Shown here one piece after another: positions 1-11,643 of a DNA stretch of 64,000 bases (positions are counted from its first letter, which is position 1; every line of letters starts with the position of its first letter). The DNA comes from Ganoderma boninense (taxonomy: Eukaryota > Basidiomycota > Agaricomycetes > Polyporales > Polyporaceae), in the NCBI GenBank assembly GCA_002900995.3, contig CM035309.1, forward strand, positions 1,556,389-1,620,388, in the 5' to 3' direction. The notes beneath the pieces were generated by a model that saw only the letters and a program-made list of their open reading frames with translations, made no database searches and was not told the DNA's origin. The position numbers were made by a program, and so were the translations under genes.

Positions 1-55
1 CCTGGACGGCGGAGACGATGGCAGAAATGAAGGCGGCGGCAAGAGTGAACTTCAT
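1..55 (-). CDS. Secreted or membrane protein, N-terminus only (partial)
   Basis: Reading leftwards from an ATG at 55, the frame gives MKFTLAAAFISAIVSAVQ and then leaves the window. This is a textbook secretion signal: one lysine followed by a hydrophobic Ala/Ile/Val run ending in small residues. Nothing of the mature protein is visible, so no family can be named. The start is supported by a TATA-like box about 85 bp upstream (137-143). It could be any small secreted fungal protein or a secreted hydrolase. Confidence 0.6.
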   Translation of the reverse strand, partial: MKFTLAAAFISAIVSAVQ

Positions 56-136
56 GTCGACTGTAGCGAGTGGAATGGGCTGGTAGGACGTAGGACAGAG
101 TACTGCTCCTGCTCCTCCCTCGCGAATTGACCAGGT

Positions 137-143
137 TTTTATA
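137..143 (-). promoter_or_regulatory. TATA box of the secreted-protein gene
   Basis: On the minus strand this reads TATAAAA, 82-88 bp upstream of the ATG at 55. That spacing suits a TATA element with a start site 30-40 bp downstream and a short leader. Inference from motif and distance only. Confidence 0.5.
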
Positions 144-2075
144 TCATTCCTATGACTTGAACCGGTTGTGTCGCGTTCGTATAGAACGCCAGCCAGCGGA
201 CTCGTCTCCATTCCAATATGACACGAAGAAGTCGCGGGCTACCGCCGATGTCCTCGGCGCGTTCGAAGCTGGCCGCGAAGAAGTCGGAGGACTTTCCTAT
301 CCTGGCCAGAGAACCACGGTCAGTGGTGATTGCATCATGCTAAACACAATGAATCGTCTGTATTGATGGGCTGCCTGACCGTCGAAATGGTTTCAACGAG
401 AAGTCATCATGATCGCATGTCTGATATGCTTGGAACTGGTACCACTGCGAACTTCGGAAAACTTGGCGTAGCTTGTCTGGACCCTAGCAAATTTCAACCA
501 ACTAAAGCTCTTCCATCGTCCGGCCAGAGAGCATAACCTGTGGTGACTATACTGTTGCCCAATGCGAAACCAATGCTCTGTGAAAGGCTGGAAAGCAGCC
601 AGACTCACCGTCGGTCTGTTACTCACACTATGCCACAGAAGGATCCAGTAGTGTCCATCATAGGAGGTACGTCGGCTGACAGTCGAATTGCCGTGTCGAT
701 GTTCCTGGCAGTGACACGTTCCGCGTCATGTACAGTAGGCGAGGATCCGGAGAAGCACAGCTTCTGCCCATCTTGACTCTTGCTCGGAGGCAACCACGTG
801 CAGTTATGGAGTTAGAAGGTCAGCTCAGCCGAGGAACTGGACAAATGCTGAGACATACCATCGCATAGAACCGCCAAACAGCAATCGATTCGCAGCCTAA
901 CAAAATGATAAGCCACAACTCACTGCCCAGCATTGCGAAAGAAAAGCAAGGCGTACATACTGCAGGACAACGCGTGATGCGGCCGCGGGAAAGGCTGGGA
1001 TGAGTATGAAGTCATGCGAGCGTAATAGAACACAGAGAGGTGTATGTACTGGAGTCGGCGACAACCGCAAACGGGGAAGCGTTGCCAGAGGTTTGAAGCG
1101 GCGATTGGCGCCATTGGCTAAATATGCGCCAACAACCTCGGGGGACGCGGTTGATACGAGAGTAATACGGGGAAGAGATTGATCAGCAGCTCCAGAGGAA
1201 GAACCTTGGGTGAGCGATGGACCAAGGATGGCAATCAACTTACGCTGGGCCAAATACCTCGCAATGGCGTAAATGGAACAAGGGAAACCCGTCTAAAAGT
1301 CCGTCCGACTGCATGATTATGGCAAGGCAAGCAAATGCAAGGTGACGGGGGCTGTCGGATACTACCTAGAACCTCAAGCATTCTGCGCGCAAGCAACCTT
1401 CGGGATCGTCACGTAACAGTGCGGCCCGGATCTGCGCATTCAATGAGACGATCCTCCGTGAGACGTGATTGCGTACGTATGAGGTTTCAGTCTGGGGTGT
1501 ACTTGCATAGGCTAGACCCCAAGGGTTTCTTGGAATTGTGTAGAAGATCGTCGACGTGCCGAACGTCCCGACGATAGGCCGCTTTCCCGGTCTTTTGACC
1601 GCCCGAGGTTGAGATCAGAGACCGGTCACCGGATTCTAGAACGGAGGGAGCAACGATGCCACAAAAGGGAAGAGACCGCCGTCGCAGCGAACCTGAGTGC
1701 CGAGAGCGCAGATCTGGAGACGAGAAAAAAAGGACCATGCGACGTGTGCGATGGTATAAGCAAGGTATAAGTACGTCGTACAACAACAACAGAGAACGAT
1801 GAGAGTACAATATTACAAGTAGATGATTGTGTTTGTTTGCTAGACCTTGCCCATGTGTGCGTCGTTGCGTGTGCCTTCCAGATATCCATCTATATGTATT
1901 CGCCCCAACCGGCACCTGGCCAAGGCGAGGCGCAGGGAGCCAAACCCAATGTCCAAAACCGTGACCCCATCTACGGAAGACACGACTGGTGCGCGCAAGC
2001 TCGCCGGTCTAGCGACACGAAAGCTTGCACGGAGTCGTGGAATGGTGCAAGAGCGAACTGTGCTGCATTGCAAAC
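144..2075. other. Long non-coding stretch between the secreted-protein gene and TPS1
   Basis: About 1.9 kb holding the upstream region of the secreted-protein gene and the 3' flank of TPS1. Open frames here, including a 118-codon minus frame at 897-1253 and a 142-codon minus frame at 1487-1915, show no recognisable domain and no convincing exon pattern. I see no repeat or RNA gene. Confidence 0.5.
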
Positions 2076-4277
2076 TCATGCCGAGTTGTGCGGTGCCAAG
2101 GCGTTCTGTGCTGGGGTGGGAGGAACGATGCCGTTCTCGAGTAGCACGCTCCCTTTCAGCTCGTCCTTTTTCAGGCGAAGCTCCGCCTGGCCGCCCTTCA
2201 GCTCCTTGACGGTGGGGTGCGGGAGGGCCCCGTTCGTCTTGACAGGTGAGTCGGGCGTCGATTCAGCTGGGGACTCCGCAACCGGCTTCGGCGCGCTGAT
2301 TCGGGAGCTCGATCCGAGTCATCTCGCGGACGAAGGACGTGCCCCAATATGCTGCCGAGTACTTGTTGACGTACTGTGTACGCAGTACCCAATCACTTGC
2401 TCAGCTTTTAAAAAGCATCTGAGAGGCCTCGCCACGCACCTTGAACAGCTTCCGGTGGTTCTCCGCGCGTGTCTCTGCGTCCATAGTGACGGCCTCGAAG
2501 ATCGCGTCGGCGACCTGTTGCGAGTCCCAAGGGTTGACGACGATGCTGCCATTCAAGCTCTGGGCCGCGCCAGCAAACTCGGAAAGGATCATCACGCCTT
2601 GTCGTTCTTGCTGACATGCGACATACTCGTACGAGACCTAGACCAAACCGTCAATCTTCCAAGACTTGCAAGTTGCACAGACCCCGCCTACCAAGTTCAT
2701 GCCGTCACGGGTGCTAGATACTAGACAAACGTCGCTGACGGCGTAGAGGGCACAGAGCTCGTCAAACGGCAAGCTCTTGTGCATGAAGTGAATGGGCATG
2801 AAATCCACGGTTCCGAAGCGACCGTTAATACGGCCAACAAGTTCATTCACAGTCGCTCGCAAGTTCTGGTACTCCTCGACGTCCTGTCGTGAAGGGACAG
2901 CGAGCTGCGCAAGAACGACTTTTCCGATCCATTCGGGGTGTTGTGAGAGGAAAAGCTCGAGCGCGTGGAGCTTCTGAGGGACACCCTTGATGTAGTCGAG
3001 GCGGTCGACGCCGACAATGACCTTGCATCCACTGAAGCGCTGCTCGAGCTGAGCGATCCGCTTCTTGACGGCGTCCTTCTTGAGATTGTCGATAAAGGAG
3101 GAGGGGTCGATACCGATGGGGAAGGTGCCGACATGTGCAAGGCGGCCCTCGAACTCGACTCCGTTCGGCATGGTCGGAAGACCGAGGATGCGGGTACATG
3201 AGGAGAGGAAGTGGCGGGCATAATCGTAGGTGTGAAAGCCGATGAGGTCAGAGTAGAGGATGCCAAGGAGGATCTCGCGTCGAACCGGGAGGATCCTGTA
3301 TGCCGCGGTTAGCATGGGCATTGCAACTGCGACATATGGAAAGCGAGGGGGGAGACATGTGCTTGGAAAATACAAGGAAAGCACGCGACGGACTGCAGCT
3401 TCGCGGAAGCCCGTTTGGCGCGGTCCAGGCACAGCCAAGGAAGCACGTCGGCGCGATCCGCGGTCGAAAGACGCACGGACACACGGCCCGGCACGACACC
3501 AACGCTCCGGGGCGCCCAGAAGCACATGCGAAGCGAGCCGAAATGTCGAGCGCAAGCCCAAACCGCAGAGCTCCGAGGGGCGAGAGGGGCTCACCTGTAG
3601 ATCTCGCTCGAGGGGAACGGCGTGTGCAAGAAGAAACCAATCTTCACGTTGTCGTACAGTGGAGGGGCAATCTCCTCACAGTTCACTCCTTCGAGGATTC
3701 GGTCCACCTCAGTCGCAGTCAAGTCCCCGACCTGCTGTGGCCCGTCGATGAGCGTGCGGAGGAGGAGCGGGAGAAGCATGAGATGATAGTCCTGCACCCA
3801 GACCATGGAGTCGGGCTTGAGCTGGGACATGATTGCCTCCGCGAAGGCCATGTTCGCCTGCCGGTACGCAAGCCAGTTTTCGTCCTCGAAGTTCATCTCG
3901 CCAGGGTGGTAGTGGAAGAGGGGCCACAGGATGGAGTTGGAGAAGCCATTGTAATGGCGATCAGCGATGTCGTCGTCGAGGTAGACAGCCTGGCAGGAAA
4001 ACTCCTCCTGCAAACGTCGGTCGACGAGGGGCCGGTCCTTAGGAGGTATGAAGAAGCCGGGCCAGCCAATCCAGGTAAATGACATGGACTTTTTGCAGCC
4101 GGAGAGGGCGGAGACAAGACCACCAGAGGACATCTTGAAGTGGTACTCGCCGGAGGCATCCTTGTTAATGGTAATGGGGAGCCGGTTGGAGACGACGATG
4201 AGATGGCGCTGCTCGCCGTCTCCGGGAATGGAGAGGTCGGGGGCGGAGAGGGAGGAGTCGAGGACCGCGGGCGACAT
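2076..4277 (-). CDS. TPS1: Alpha,alpha-trehalose-phosphate synthase (UDP-forming)
   Basis: Glycosyltransferase family 20 enzyme that joins UDP-glucose and glucose-6-phosphate to make trehalose-6-phosphate, the first step of trehalose synthesis in the cytosol. Exons read 3595-4277, 2692-3295, 2440-2637 and 2263-2373, giving 531 residues with all junctions in phase. Visible hallmarks are SNRLPITI near the N-terminus, WIGWPG, the donor-site motif VDRLDYIKGV, and NLVSYEYVACQ across an intron. The first intron is unusually long (about 300 nt). In the frame as read, the protein stops at 2263 right after the catalytic domain. A frame offset by one base stays open to a stop at 2076 and looks coding (SPVKTNGALPHPTVKEL), so the true end is probably 2076 with one extra base near 2270-2310. 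Family assignment is certain; only the tail is unclear. Confidence 0.95.
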
Positions 4278-5593
4278 GGTGACGGAGCGTGGGTCGCTGT
4301 CGGGGTCGACGGGGGCGGCCTGGGGACGGGTGGAGAACAGGTCGGAGGAAGGCTGGAGAGCTACGGTAAGGTTAGGAGTGTTTAACTCTTATGTTCATCG
4401 ATGATGCATGTGACATCATCCCTATTTCGTTCTCTCAGCACAGACGCATCCGTTTCCATTGGGCCTCCGGCTGTGTCCGAGCTTTCACCGCGGCGTAGTT
4501 GCCTTTCCGGGGCCCCGGACCACGCTTGGACGTGTCTCTGGGCGGGTATCTCTCCCGAATCGCCCTCGTCCCCTGCACTCTTCTGGCTGATCCCCGTCGT
4601 ATTCCACCCCCTCTCGCCACAAATGGTCCCCCGCACATCGCCCCGGCGCGCGTCCACGGATCTCCTCGCCGTCGAACGTGTGTCCATGGCGCCTTTGAGC
4701 TTGAGCTTCTGCCTTATCAGTCGTCTCCGTGCGGTTTGCGAACTCCTGCTTTCTCAAATTCTCTGCTTCCGAGCCAGATACGAGCAGAGCCTTTTGGTCA
4801 TGACCACTCTTACCTCAGCCTTCCTCGTCCGTTTGTCGGCGATTCTATCGTTTCCGGATCGCCCTCCTACGGTAGGACTCCCGGCTTTGAAGCTGTGTTC
4901 CTAGTCCGAACAATACATCATACTATGATACTTATTGTAAGGTCCTCACTAGTACTTGCGCACATCAGGATTGGCATTGGCAGGTGCGTAGATCATGATC
5001 CCATATAAGTAATGCGACAGCTCCCTAGAAGCGGTTCCAGTGGAACTGACATCCTCGGCCTTCTGAGGATCCAATTTCGACCCTCGGGCGCGTGGCGCCG
5101 ATTCATGGCAGGAGAACGTCCGACTGGAATGCAAATCGCCGTTCTTACTTTGGTTATTTGTGAGTCACATCCAAACCAATCGTGCAGAGGAACGAACCGT
5201 TAGACCTTCCTGTTGCCAGACAGAAACCGAGCCTGTGCGTCCAACCCACCGTCGTTGGGGCCTCAAGACATGGATCCAACTCCGCAGTGGGATTGGGTTC
5301 CTTATTTCGCTACAAGCCGTCTGTTGTCCAGGTACCCGTGGATGTATCGCATACCAGCGTACAGACATTCAGCCCGTGCAACATTGTCAATATTGACATA
5401 TCTTTCTGAACATTCACTAGTACCAGGTGCACTGCGGATCAAAGCATAAAGGCCGACGAATTCATTGCTCTATTTGATGATGGTAGTCTCTCTGCACGAG
5501 CGCGCGTCAACGTATGGTAGAATTGAGAGAATTATGCTAGGTATCCTCGGTGAGGAATAAATGGAAGAGCTGTAACTCACTGAGATTCTAGGT
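4278..5593. other. Gap between TPS1 start and quinone oxidoreductase end
   Basis: 1.3 kb. The part next to 4278 must contain the TPS1 promoter and leader; the rest is the 3' flank of the oxidoreductase gene. Open frames on both strands (for example 4401-4904 and 4499-5008) overlap each other and show no domain. No repeat or RNA gene seen. Confidence 0.5.
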
Positions 5594-6881
5594 TCAGGTG
5601 ACCTTGATCAATATCTTTCCGATCGATTTGCCTTCGGACTGGTCTCTCTGAGCCTGTGCGACACCTTCAGCGGTGAGGGGATACTCCGTGGATACCACTG
5701 CCTTCAGTACGCCACTGTCAATAAGCCCATACAGCTCAGTGAAGTATTGTCTGCCATTCTTGGGATGGCGCAGGTAATTCGAGGCCCTAAGTTATAGTTG
5801 AGACTCATTGATATGTCTTTGAGATGTGCAGAGGCAGGGACTCACGAAGGGAAAAGAGATATTTGACGTTCTTTTGTAGAAGTCTTCGCGGGTCAAAGGG
5901 CTCGAGCGCGCCAGACGCCGCACCCATAGACACAATAGTGCCTTTGAAGCAGATCATCTTAAAGTTCTGCTCGAAGCTATATTGTAGACCGTCCCGATCA
6001 GAGGACACCCAAGTTTGAAAGAACCATGTACTTACGTGTCCTTCCCGACACCATCATATATGACGTGCACACCCTCGCCGCCGGTGAGTTCTAGCACACG
6101 GGCAACAACATCCTCGTCCTTGTAGAGAATGACGTGGTCTGCACCGTGCGCCGTCGCAACCGCGGCTTTCTCCTTCGTGCTTGTCGTGCCAACAACAATA
6201 CCCCCTAGGTACTTGACGATCTGCGTGAGCCATAGTCCAACTCCGCCTGCGACGGTGTGAATGAAAACGTAGTCGCCTCGCTGGACATCATACGCCTCCG
6301 CGGTGAACGTGATGGCGGTCATGCCTTGGGCGAAAGCCGCGGCGCCCTCGCGCGTGGAGACGTTGGGTGGGAGGAGGACGGCGTTGGACCAGTCTGGCGC
6401 AACGTATTCGGCAAACGCGCCCGGGACAAACTAGATGGAAAACGGAAAACATAACTCAGGCGGCGACGAACTGGCACACGTGTAAAGTATACATACGCAG
6501 GCGACTTTGCTGCCTATTTCGAGGCCACTCTTCTTGAAACTTTCACTAGAGAGCAAAGTCTCATCCGACGGGAGCGCGACGATGGTGCCGGCCGCTTCCT
6601 GGCCCAAGGGAGCAGGAAGGCTGGGGGCAGGATGGAGACCTGCACGTTGCTGGATATCGAAGAAGTTTACGCCGACGTACTCGACCTGTTGAAGCCACCT
6701 GTCTCAGTCACTGAACGTACAAGCGAAGCGGATCTCCGTGAAGGACGAAGTGACAAACCTTGACGATAAGCTGGTTGGGCTCGGGTGAGGGGAATGGTAG
6801 GTTAAGGGTCTCAATAACGTCAAGGCCTCCTGGTTTGGAGATGCCGATGGCCTTGATTCGCGATGGGAAGGTGAAGGTCAT
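5594..6881 (-). CDS. NADPH:quinone oxidoreductase, zeta-crystallin type
   Basis: Zinc-free medium-chain dehydrogenase/reductase that uses NADPH to reduce quinones or other enones, probably cytosolic. Exons are 6759-6881, 6497-6685, 6036-6430, 5842-5976 and 5594-5786, giving 344 residues, close to the family length. The N-terminal GroES-like half contains IVKVEYVGVNFFD and LGQEAAGTIVAL. The Rossmann half shows HTVAGGVGLWLTQIVKYLG, GADHVILYKDED and VIYDGVGKDTFEQ, which binds the cofactor. The zinc-binding cysteines of alcohol dehydrogenases are absent, as expected. The last junction is awkward: the best-looking donor (GTGAGT at 5845) puts the last exon out of frame, while a weaker GT four bases later keeps it open. 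Either the weak donor is used or a base is wrong. Confidence 0.9.
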
Positions 6882-7792
6882 GGTAGGCTTGGAAATGTTG
6901 GTACAGCGAGAGGGAAAGACCAGGTAGGTGGATAGTGCTGTCGACGTTCAGAGTTGCAGCATCTTATATCCTGTTCACATAAGATCCAGACACACCTCCA
7001 CTTCCGCACCAGCTTCAAGTTCATGCTAGGATGACCAAATCATGATGTTTGAGTGACGGTCCGTAGGGTTCCGTAGGCCCGTCGTTGCGAGCTTCGTGCG
7101 ACGACTACCTGTTGGATTGTACATCGCCCATCCAACGCATCCGCCCGTGGCTGTACTTTGTCTAACCCCGTTATGCGGTGTGCTCAGCAGGAACCTCCCG
7201 GCCGTCAGGGCCGCACCGATCGTGGATGTCTGTCAGTTGTTTCGTGTTTCCCCCCGCAAGATTGCTACGCCAATCTCCGCGGAAATCAGATTTTGGGTAC
7301 AGCAGACAGGGTGGGGTGGCCACCCATGGCAAATGGAAAACCCAGAAACATGTACAATGGCAACGTTGTTATCATCCTGGTCGAATACTGGTTTATGGCA
7401 TTGGCCTGCGGCGAAGCCTTTGAGGCATTGTGGATTGGTGGCTGCGCTCAAAAGCCGATGCATGGTTACATTGAGCAAAGCCAGGAAAACAAGAGGGATT
7501 GGGGCGTCGTCGCTCGAGACGAGGGTGGCCGACGAGAAGCATGACAACAAGGCACCCAAATAGGGCGAGGAGGACAAATAGACACAAAGCCACGCGGGGA
7601 AGCGCCCACGGGGCAAGCGGTCGCGTGTAGTCGCAGTGGTCGACCTCAACTCAACCACGACACGCGACAGACACACCGCCTGCATGCACATCCCCTCCAT
7701 CATCCACACCATCTCCCCACGTTTCCTGCATCTCCCGCATAAAGCTTTCCTGATCTCACTCCGCGCCCTGCCGTCGTGAAAACGCGAGGTAC
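6882..7792. other. Divergent promoter region, oxidoreductase / SUN protein
   Basis: 911 bp between two genes transcribed away from each other, so it should hold both promoters. It also contains a minus-strand frame at 7393-7593 that starts like a signal peptide (see separate entry). No clear TATA or repeat was identified. Confidence 0.5.
7393..7593 (-). CDS. Possible small secreted protein (unconfirmed)
   Basis: A 66-codon minus-strand frame beginning MALCLFVLLALFGCLVVMLL, strongly hydrophobic and like a signal or anchor segment, followed by a short basic, Cys-containing tail. An overlapping frame downstream (7233-7500) carries several cysteines including a CC pair (PHPVCCTQN), so a spliced or frameshifted Cys-rich secreted protein is conceivable. 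No family was recognised, and it lies in a shared promoter region, so it may be chance. Confidence 0.2.
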   Translation of the reverse strand: MALCLFVLLALFGCLVVMLLVGHPRLERRRPNPSCFPGFAQCNHASAFERSHQSTMPQRLRRRPMP

Positions 7793-10764
7793 ATGTCCTT
7801 CTCGAGCACACCTCTTGGTCAAGGCAGACGTCTAGATCACCACACATTTCTCAACAAGAACAACCCTAACGCACCCAACCGTCGTGCCATACCAACTTCA
7901 TACTCATACGGGTGCGTGTTTCTCGCGCATATATGTCTATGCGCGTGCTCATGGCAGCGCAGTGCACCTACAGTCGGCTCGCGATCACCTCCCAAACCAG
8001 ATAGACCTCCGCTTCCCCAAGTAGACGACGCGGAGGAACCGGCCCTCGTCCGCTTCGCACGTCTCAAGCAGCGCGAACAGACGCAACACTCTTCGCAGGC
8101 GCAGCCCTCTCGCTCCGTGGGTCCAACCACCGTTAATCCACCTCAGCCCGAGACGTGGAGTGTCCGCGACACCTCTGTTAACATCGTCAGCGCGTTCTAC
8201 CAGGCTGCAACATCAAATTCCTTAGACCATAGCGCCGCCAACTCTAGCAGCGGCAGCAACAACAGCATGAACCCCAACGAGGCCTGGGCCTCCGGCGTCC
8301 GGAAGCAGCCCATGGTTCCTAGAAGCACATCAGTCGAGTACGAGAAAGAAACCCAATCGACCGTCAACCGTCGGCTTGCCCCGCCTCCCAATCGACTACA
8401 GCAAGCGAGGGTCTCCCGACCCATCTCCAAATCTGCATCCATTCGTCACGTCCCCGACTCTGAAGGAGAGGACGACCCACCGTCCACTGACGGTCGCGCC
8501 AAGACTCCTCTTGAAGCCGGCATCGATGTCGTGAAGCGCCTCATCCCCGCTACGTTCCTTCTCCGCGAACGCTCGCAAGAGCCAGACAACTCGCATCTCT
8601 CCGTGCCGAATGGGAACGACAGTGTGCGCGACCAGTCAAGCTATGACTACTCTGCTGAAGAGCGCGAATATCAGCAATCGCAGAAACCTGCCTCCCGGAA
8701 GACGGTCGTTGCCCATCGCAAGGGTCGAATGTCCATGGACAACAAGGCGTACCGCCCGTCCATGTCGGACTTGGAGGAGTCTGATGAAGACTTCGAAGAG
8801 GATGGAAAGAGAACGAAGCGGAAGAAGAAGAAGGGTGGTCCGGGTGGTGGTCCTCTAACCACACTACCTGTGGCTGGATACGACAAGAGGAAGAAGAAAA
8901 AGAAAGGTGGCAGGGAGAACGGAGCTGGAGAAGGTGAAGAAGAGAGCTCGGGCGAGGAAGAGCAAGCGAGTGACCAGGTGCGTCTTCGTCCCAAAGGTGG
9001 TTGGGATTGTGGCTCAGCTCTCTGCAGCGTTCTCAGCGCGGGACTACGCCAGTGCAAAGAGCACCTTCAATAGCTCGAGGTTCGGTTCCCCCACGACAAC
9101 CTTCGGTGTCACGACAGTATGACTCCAGTGGTCTTGATAACTCCCTCGATCTTGAAGGACAACTGCCTGCGATCTCTGAACTCGACGAGCTTCCGCCACA
9201 GGTCGATGGCGCGTTCCCTCCCACGAAATCTGGGTTCTCTGTTGGCGCGACGCTGGGACGATTGGTGCACGAGTCGGCCGGCGCAGGTATGTGGGTAGTA
9301 CGAGCCATTCTCAGCGTCATTGCCGCCATCGGCCAGGTGCTCGTACATCCTCTGCTCTTGAAGTATGCGATCGTGGGTGGAACCGTGTGGCTAGCGTGGT
9401 ATGCCCTTCACAGCGGCCTACTTGACTTGCGTTCTCTACCGTTCCCAAGAGGCCCTTCACTCCCCTACCAACCTCCCGATGTTCCCGCCGCCGACCTTGC
9501 GGCTCTATCTGCCCGCCTGCAGACTCTTGAGAAGGCCGTCGCGGGTCTATCCTTGGACACGGAGCGTTCACGAGTATACATCGACGGCGACTCGAAACAT
9601 CGCGCCGACGTTGCAGGGCGCTTAGGAGTCTCGAGTCGCGCATCCAGAAGGAGAGCTCCCGTGCTCAAGATGCGGAGAATAAGTTCCGCACCGTTGCCAG
9701 CGACAATATCAACGCCGTCAAGAAAGAAGTGTCCCAACTCTCCTCGCAGCTACAAAACCTTCGAGACGCGGAGGCACGGCGACCGTCGATCGGGAGCGAC
9801 GAGGAAGCGCGCGCGAAGCTCAAAGCCCTAGAAGAGCGAGTTGGTTCGGTCGAGGGCGGTGTCAAGGATGCGCTGGAGATCGGCAAGAATGCCGCGAAGG
9901 CAGGCGCGATGTCCGGCTCAGTGGCCCAATGGTGGAATGGTCTGGCTACGGGCAAAACGAAGAGCGTCACCATCAAGTCTTCGGATGGCCAGGACGTCAC
10001 CTCGCTCATCAACCAGCTCGTGGACAACGCTGTCATGCACACGTCCAAGGACACGCTCGCACGCGTCGACTTCGCGCTTCATTCTGGTGGCGCACGTATC
10101 ATCCCCTCCCTCACGAGTGAGACGCTCGAAGTCCGACCCTCAGGTCTCCGCAATCAAATTGTGGGTCTCATCACCGGCGGCAATGGATATGCAATTGGTC
10201 GCCCACCAGTCACCTGCTCTGCACCACGAAACGCACACTGGGCACTGCTGGCCGTTCGGAGGCACTCAAGGTCAACTCGCTGTCGCACTCGCAGCTCCCG
10301 TCTACATCACCGATGTCACTATCGACCACGTCGCCAAGGAGGTCGCAATGGACATGCGCTCCGCTCCGCGCCAGATGGAGTTGTGGGGTCTTGTCGAGGG
10401 TAACGACAACATTGAGAAGGTCCAGAACTGGCGCGACCAACGTGCTGCCCGCCGCGAGGCCCTCGAAGAGGCAGGCCAGCCCGTCCCCCCGAACCTGGCA
10501 GACGAGGTTGCCTACCCCTGTTCCCTTCCTAAGTACCCCGAGTATATTCGTGTCGCCAACTTCACGTACGACATCCACGCTCCCCAGCACATCCAGACCT
10601 TCCCAGTCCGCGATGAGATTCGGGAACTGGGCATCGACTTCGGCGTCGTCATCCTTCTGGTCAAGAGCAATTGGGGCAAGGACGACTTCACGTGCTTGTA
10701 CCGCATGCGTGTGCACGGAGAGAGGGTTGGAGAGGTCCCGTTGCCATATCCCGAAGAGGAGTAG
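7793..10764 (+). CDS. SAD1: SUN-domain nuclear envelope protein (Sad1/UNC-84 family)
   Basis: Inner nuclear membrane half of the LINC bridge, linking chromatin to outer-membrane KASH proteins and the spindle pole body. Exons 7793-7911, 7963-8977 and 9028-10764 sum to 957 codons. The order is a polar N-terminus with a Lys-rich stretch (KRKKKKGG), a hydrophobic segment near 9290-9420 (WVVRAILSVIAAIGQVLV and LLKYAIVGGTVWLAWYAL), a coiled coil (about 9500-9850), and a C-terminal SUN domain (about 10050-10764) with ARVDFALHSGGARIIPS, GYAIGRPPVT, CWPFGGTQGQLAVALA, APRQMELWG and FPVRDEIRELGIDFGV. Two single-base frame breaks interrupt it: one base missing near 9617-9630 in the coiled coil and one extra near 10215 inside the SUN domain. 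They cancel, so the ends share a frame. The segment between still reads as good SUN sequence in its own frame, so this is probably a working gene with assembly errors. Confidence 0.9.
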
Positions 10765-11604
10765 GATGTGGGCCCGGGAGCAAGCCCCCAAGTTGTTGGA
10801 ATGCCAGGGGAAGGAGAGGTTGATATCTGCGTCTATGCTTCTTTGCACATATGCTTCGCTCGCTTTCTCGCCCTCGCCTCATCGATATACTCCTTGCGAT
10901 GCCCACCATGATCCCATGCTATCCCCATCTATCGACATCATCACACGTGCAAGTCCACAAACATCAAGCACCCAAGAACTCTCTCCTGCATTCTCATCCC
11001 ACCTCATCATGACCCTTATGACCTATTTCTCCTTATCTGTCTTGTTTTAATCCCTTCAATTATGTCTGGGTACCCGCCAGGCTTCACTTCATCGTTTCCT
11101 ATTACCCATTATCAACTAGTCTCAAGTATCCTCGCGCGTTCTCGACCAGAGTGGAATAATGTCCTGTCGCCTTTGCATGCTTCATCGATATCAACTTCCG
11201 CTCTCTAACTCCTTCCTTAGCTTCCCCCACCCTTTCTCGGCATCTACTTAGTACTTATGTCGTATCTGCTGTCCCCATGGTCAACTCTGCTGCTGTGACA
11301 AGCTGTCTCAATGTATTTGTACACCATCCGGGAGCCAATCGATTTTCATTTCATTCTGGAGTATCCCTCTCTGCATGCTAACATTGTGGCACGATATCAG
11401 CAGGCACAGCACAGACTTCGGGAGCCGTGACATTCTGTAGGTCCAGGTGGCCTATTTAAAGAGACCACGTATGTGTGACAATAATGATATATAAGTACAA
11501 AGTTTCCTCGTACATAGGTCAGCGTCGATCGAAGCTCGTGTAAACCGCGTTCTAAGTATATATGGTATCAACACGCTCGCTCTCGCTCAGGATTTTATCC
11601 CCTC
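10765..11604. other. 3' flanks of the convergent SUN and C2 genes
   Basis: About 840 bp between the SUN stop and the microsatellite next to the C2-protein stop. It is T- and C-rich, as expected of 3' untranslated regions. No gene or RNA recognised. Confidence 0.5.
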
Positions 11605-11633
11605 CCCCACCACCACCACCACCACCGCCACCG
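11605..11633. repeat. (CAC)n microsatellite
   Basis: About nine near-perfect CAC/CCA triplets lying just beyond the stop codon of the C2-domain gene, in its 3' untranslated region. Read directly from the sequence. Confidence 0.8.
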
Positions 11634-11643
11634 TTCTCGCCCC

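Noticed and set aside
3260..4082. Long plus-strand frames opposite TPS1, including its long first intron
   Set aside because: They overlap conserved catalytic exons on the other strand and show no motif of their own.
7233..7500. Hydrophobin-like cysteine pattern
   Set aside because: Only one CC pair and too few correctly spaced cysteines; hydrophobins need eight in a fixed pattern.
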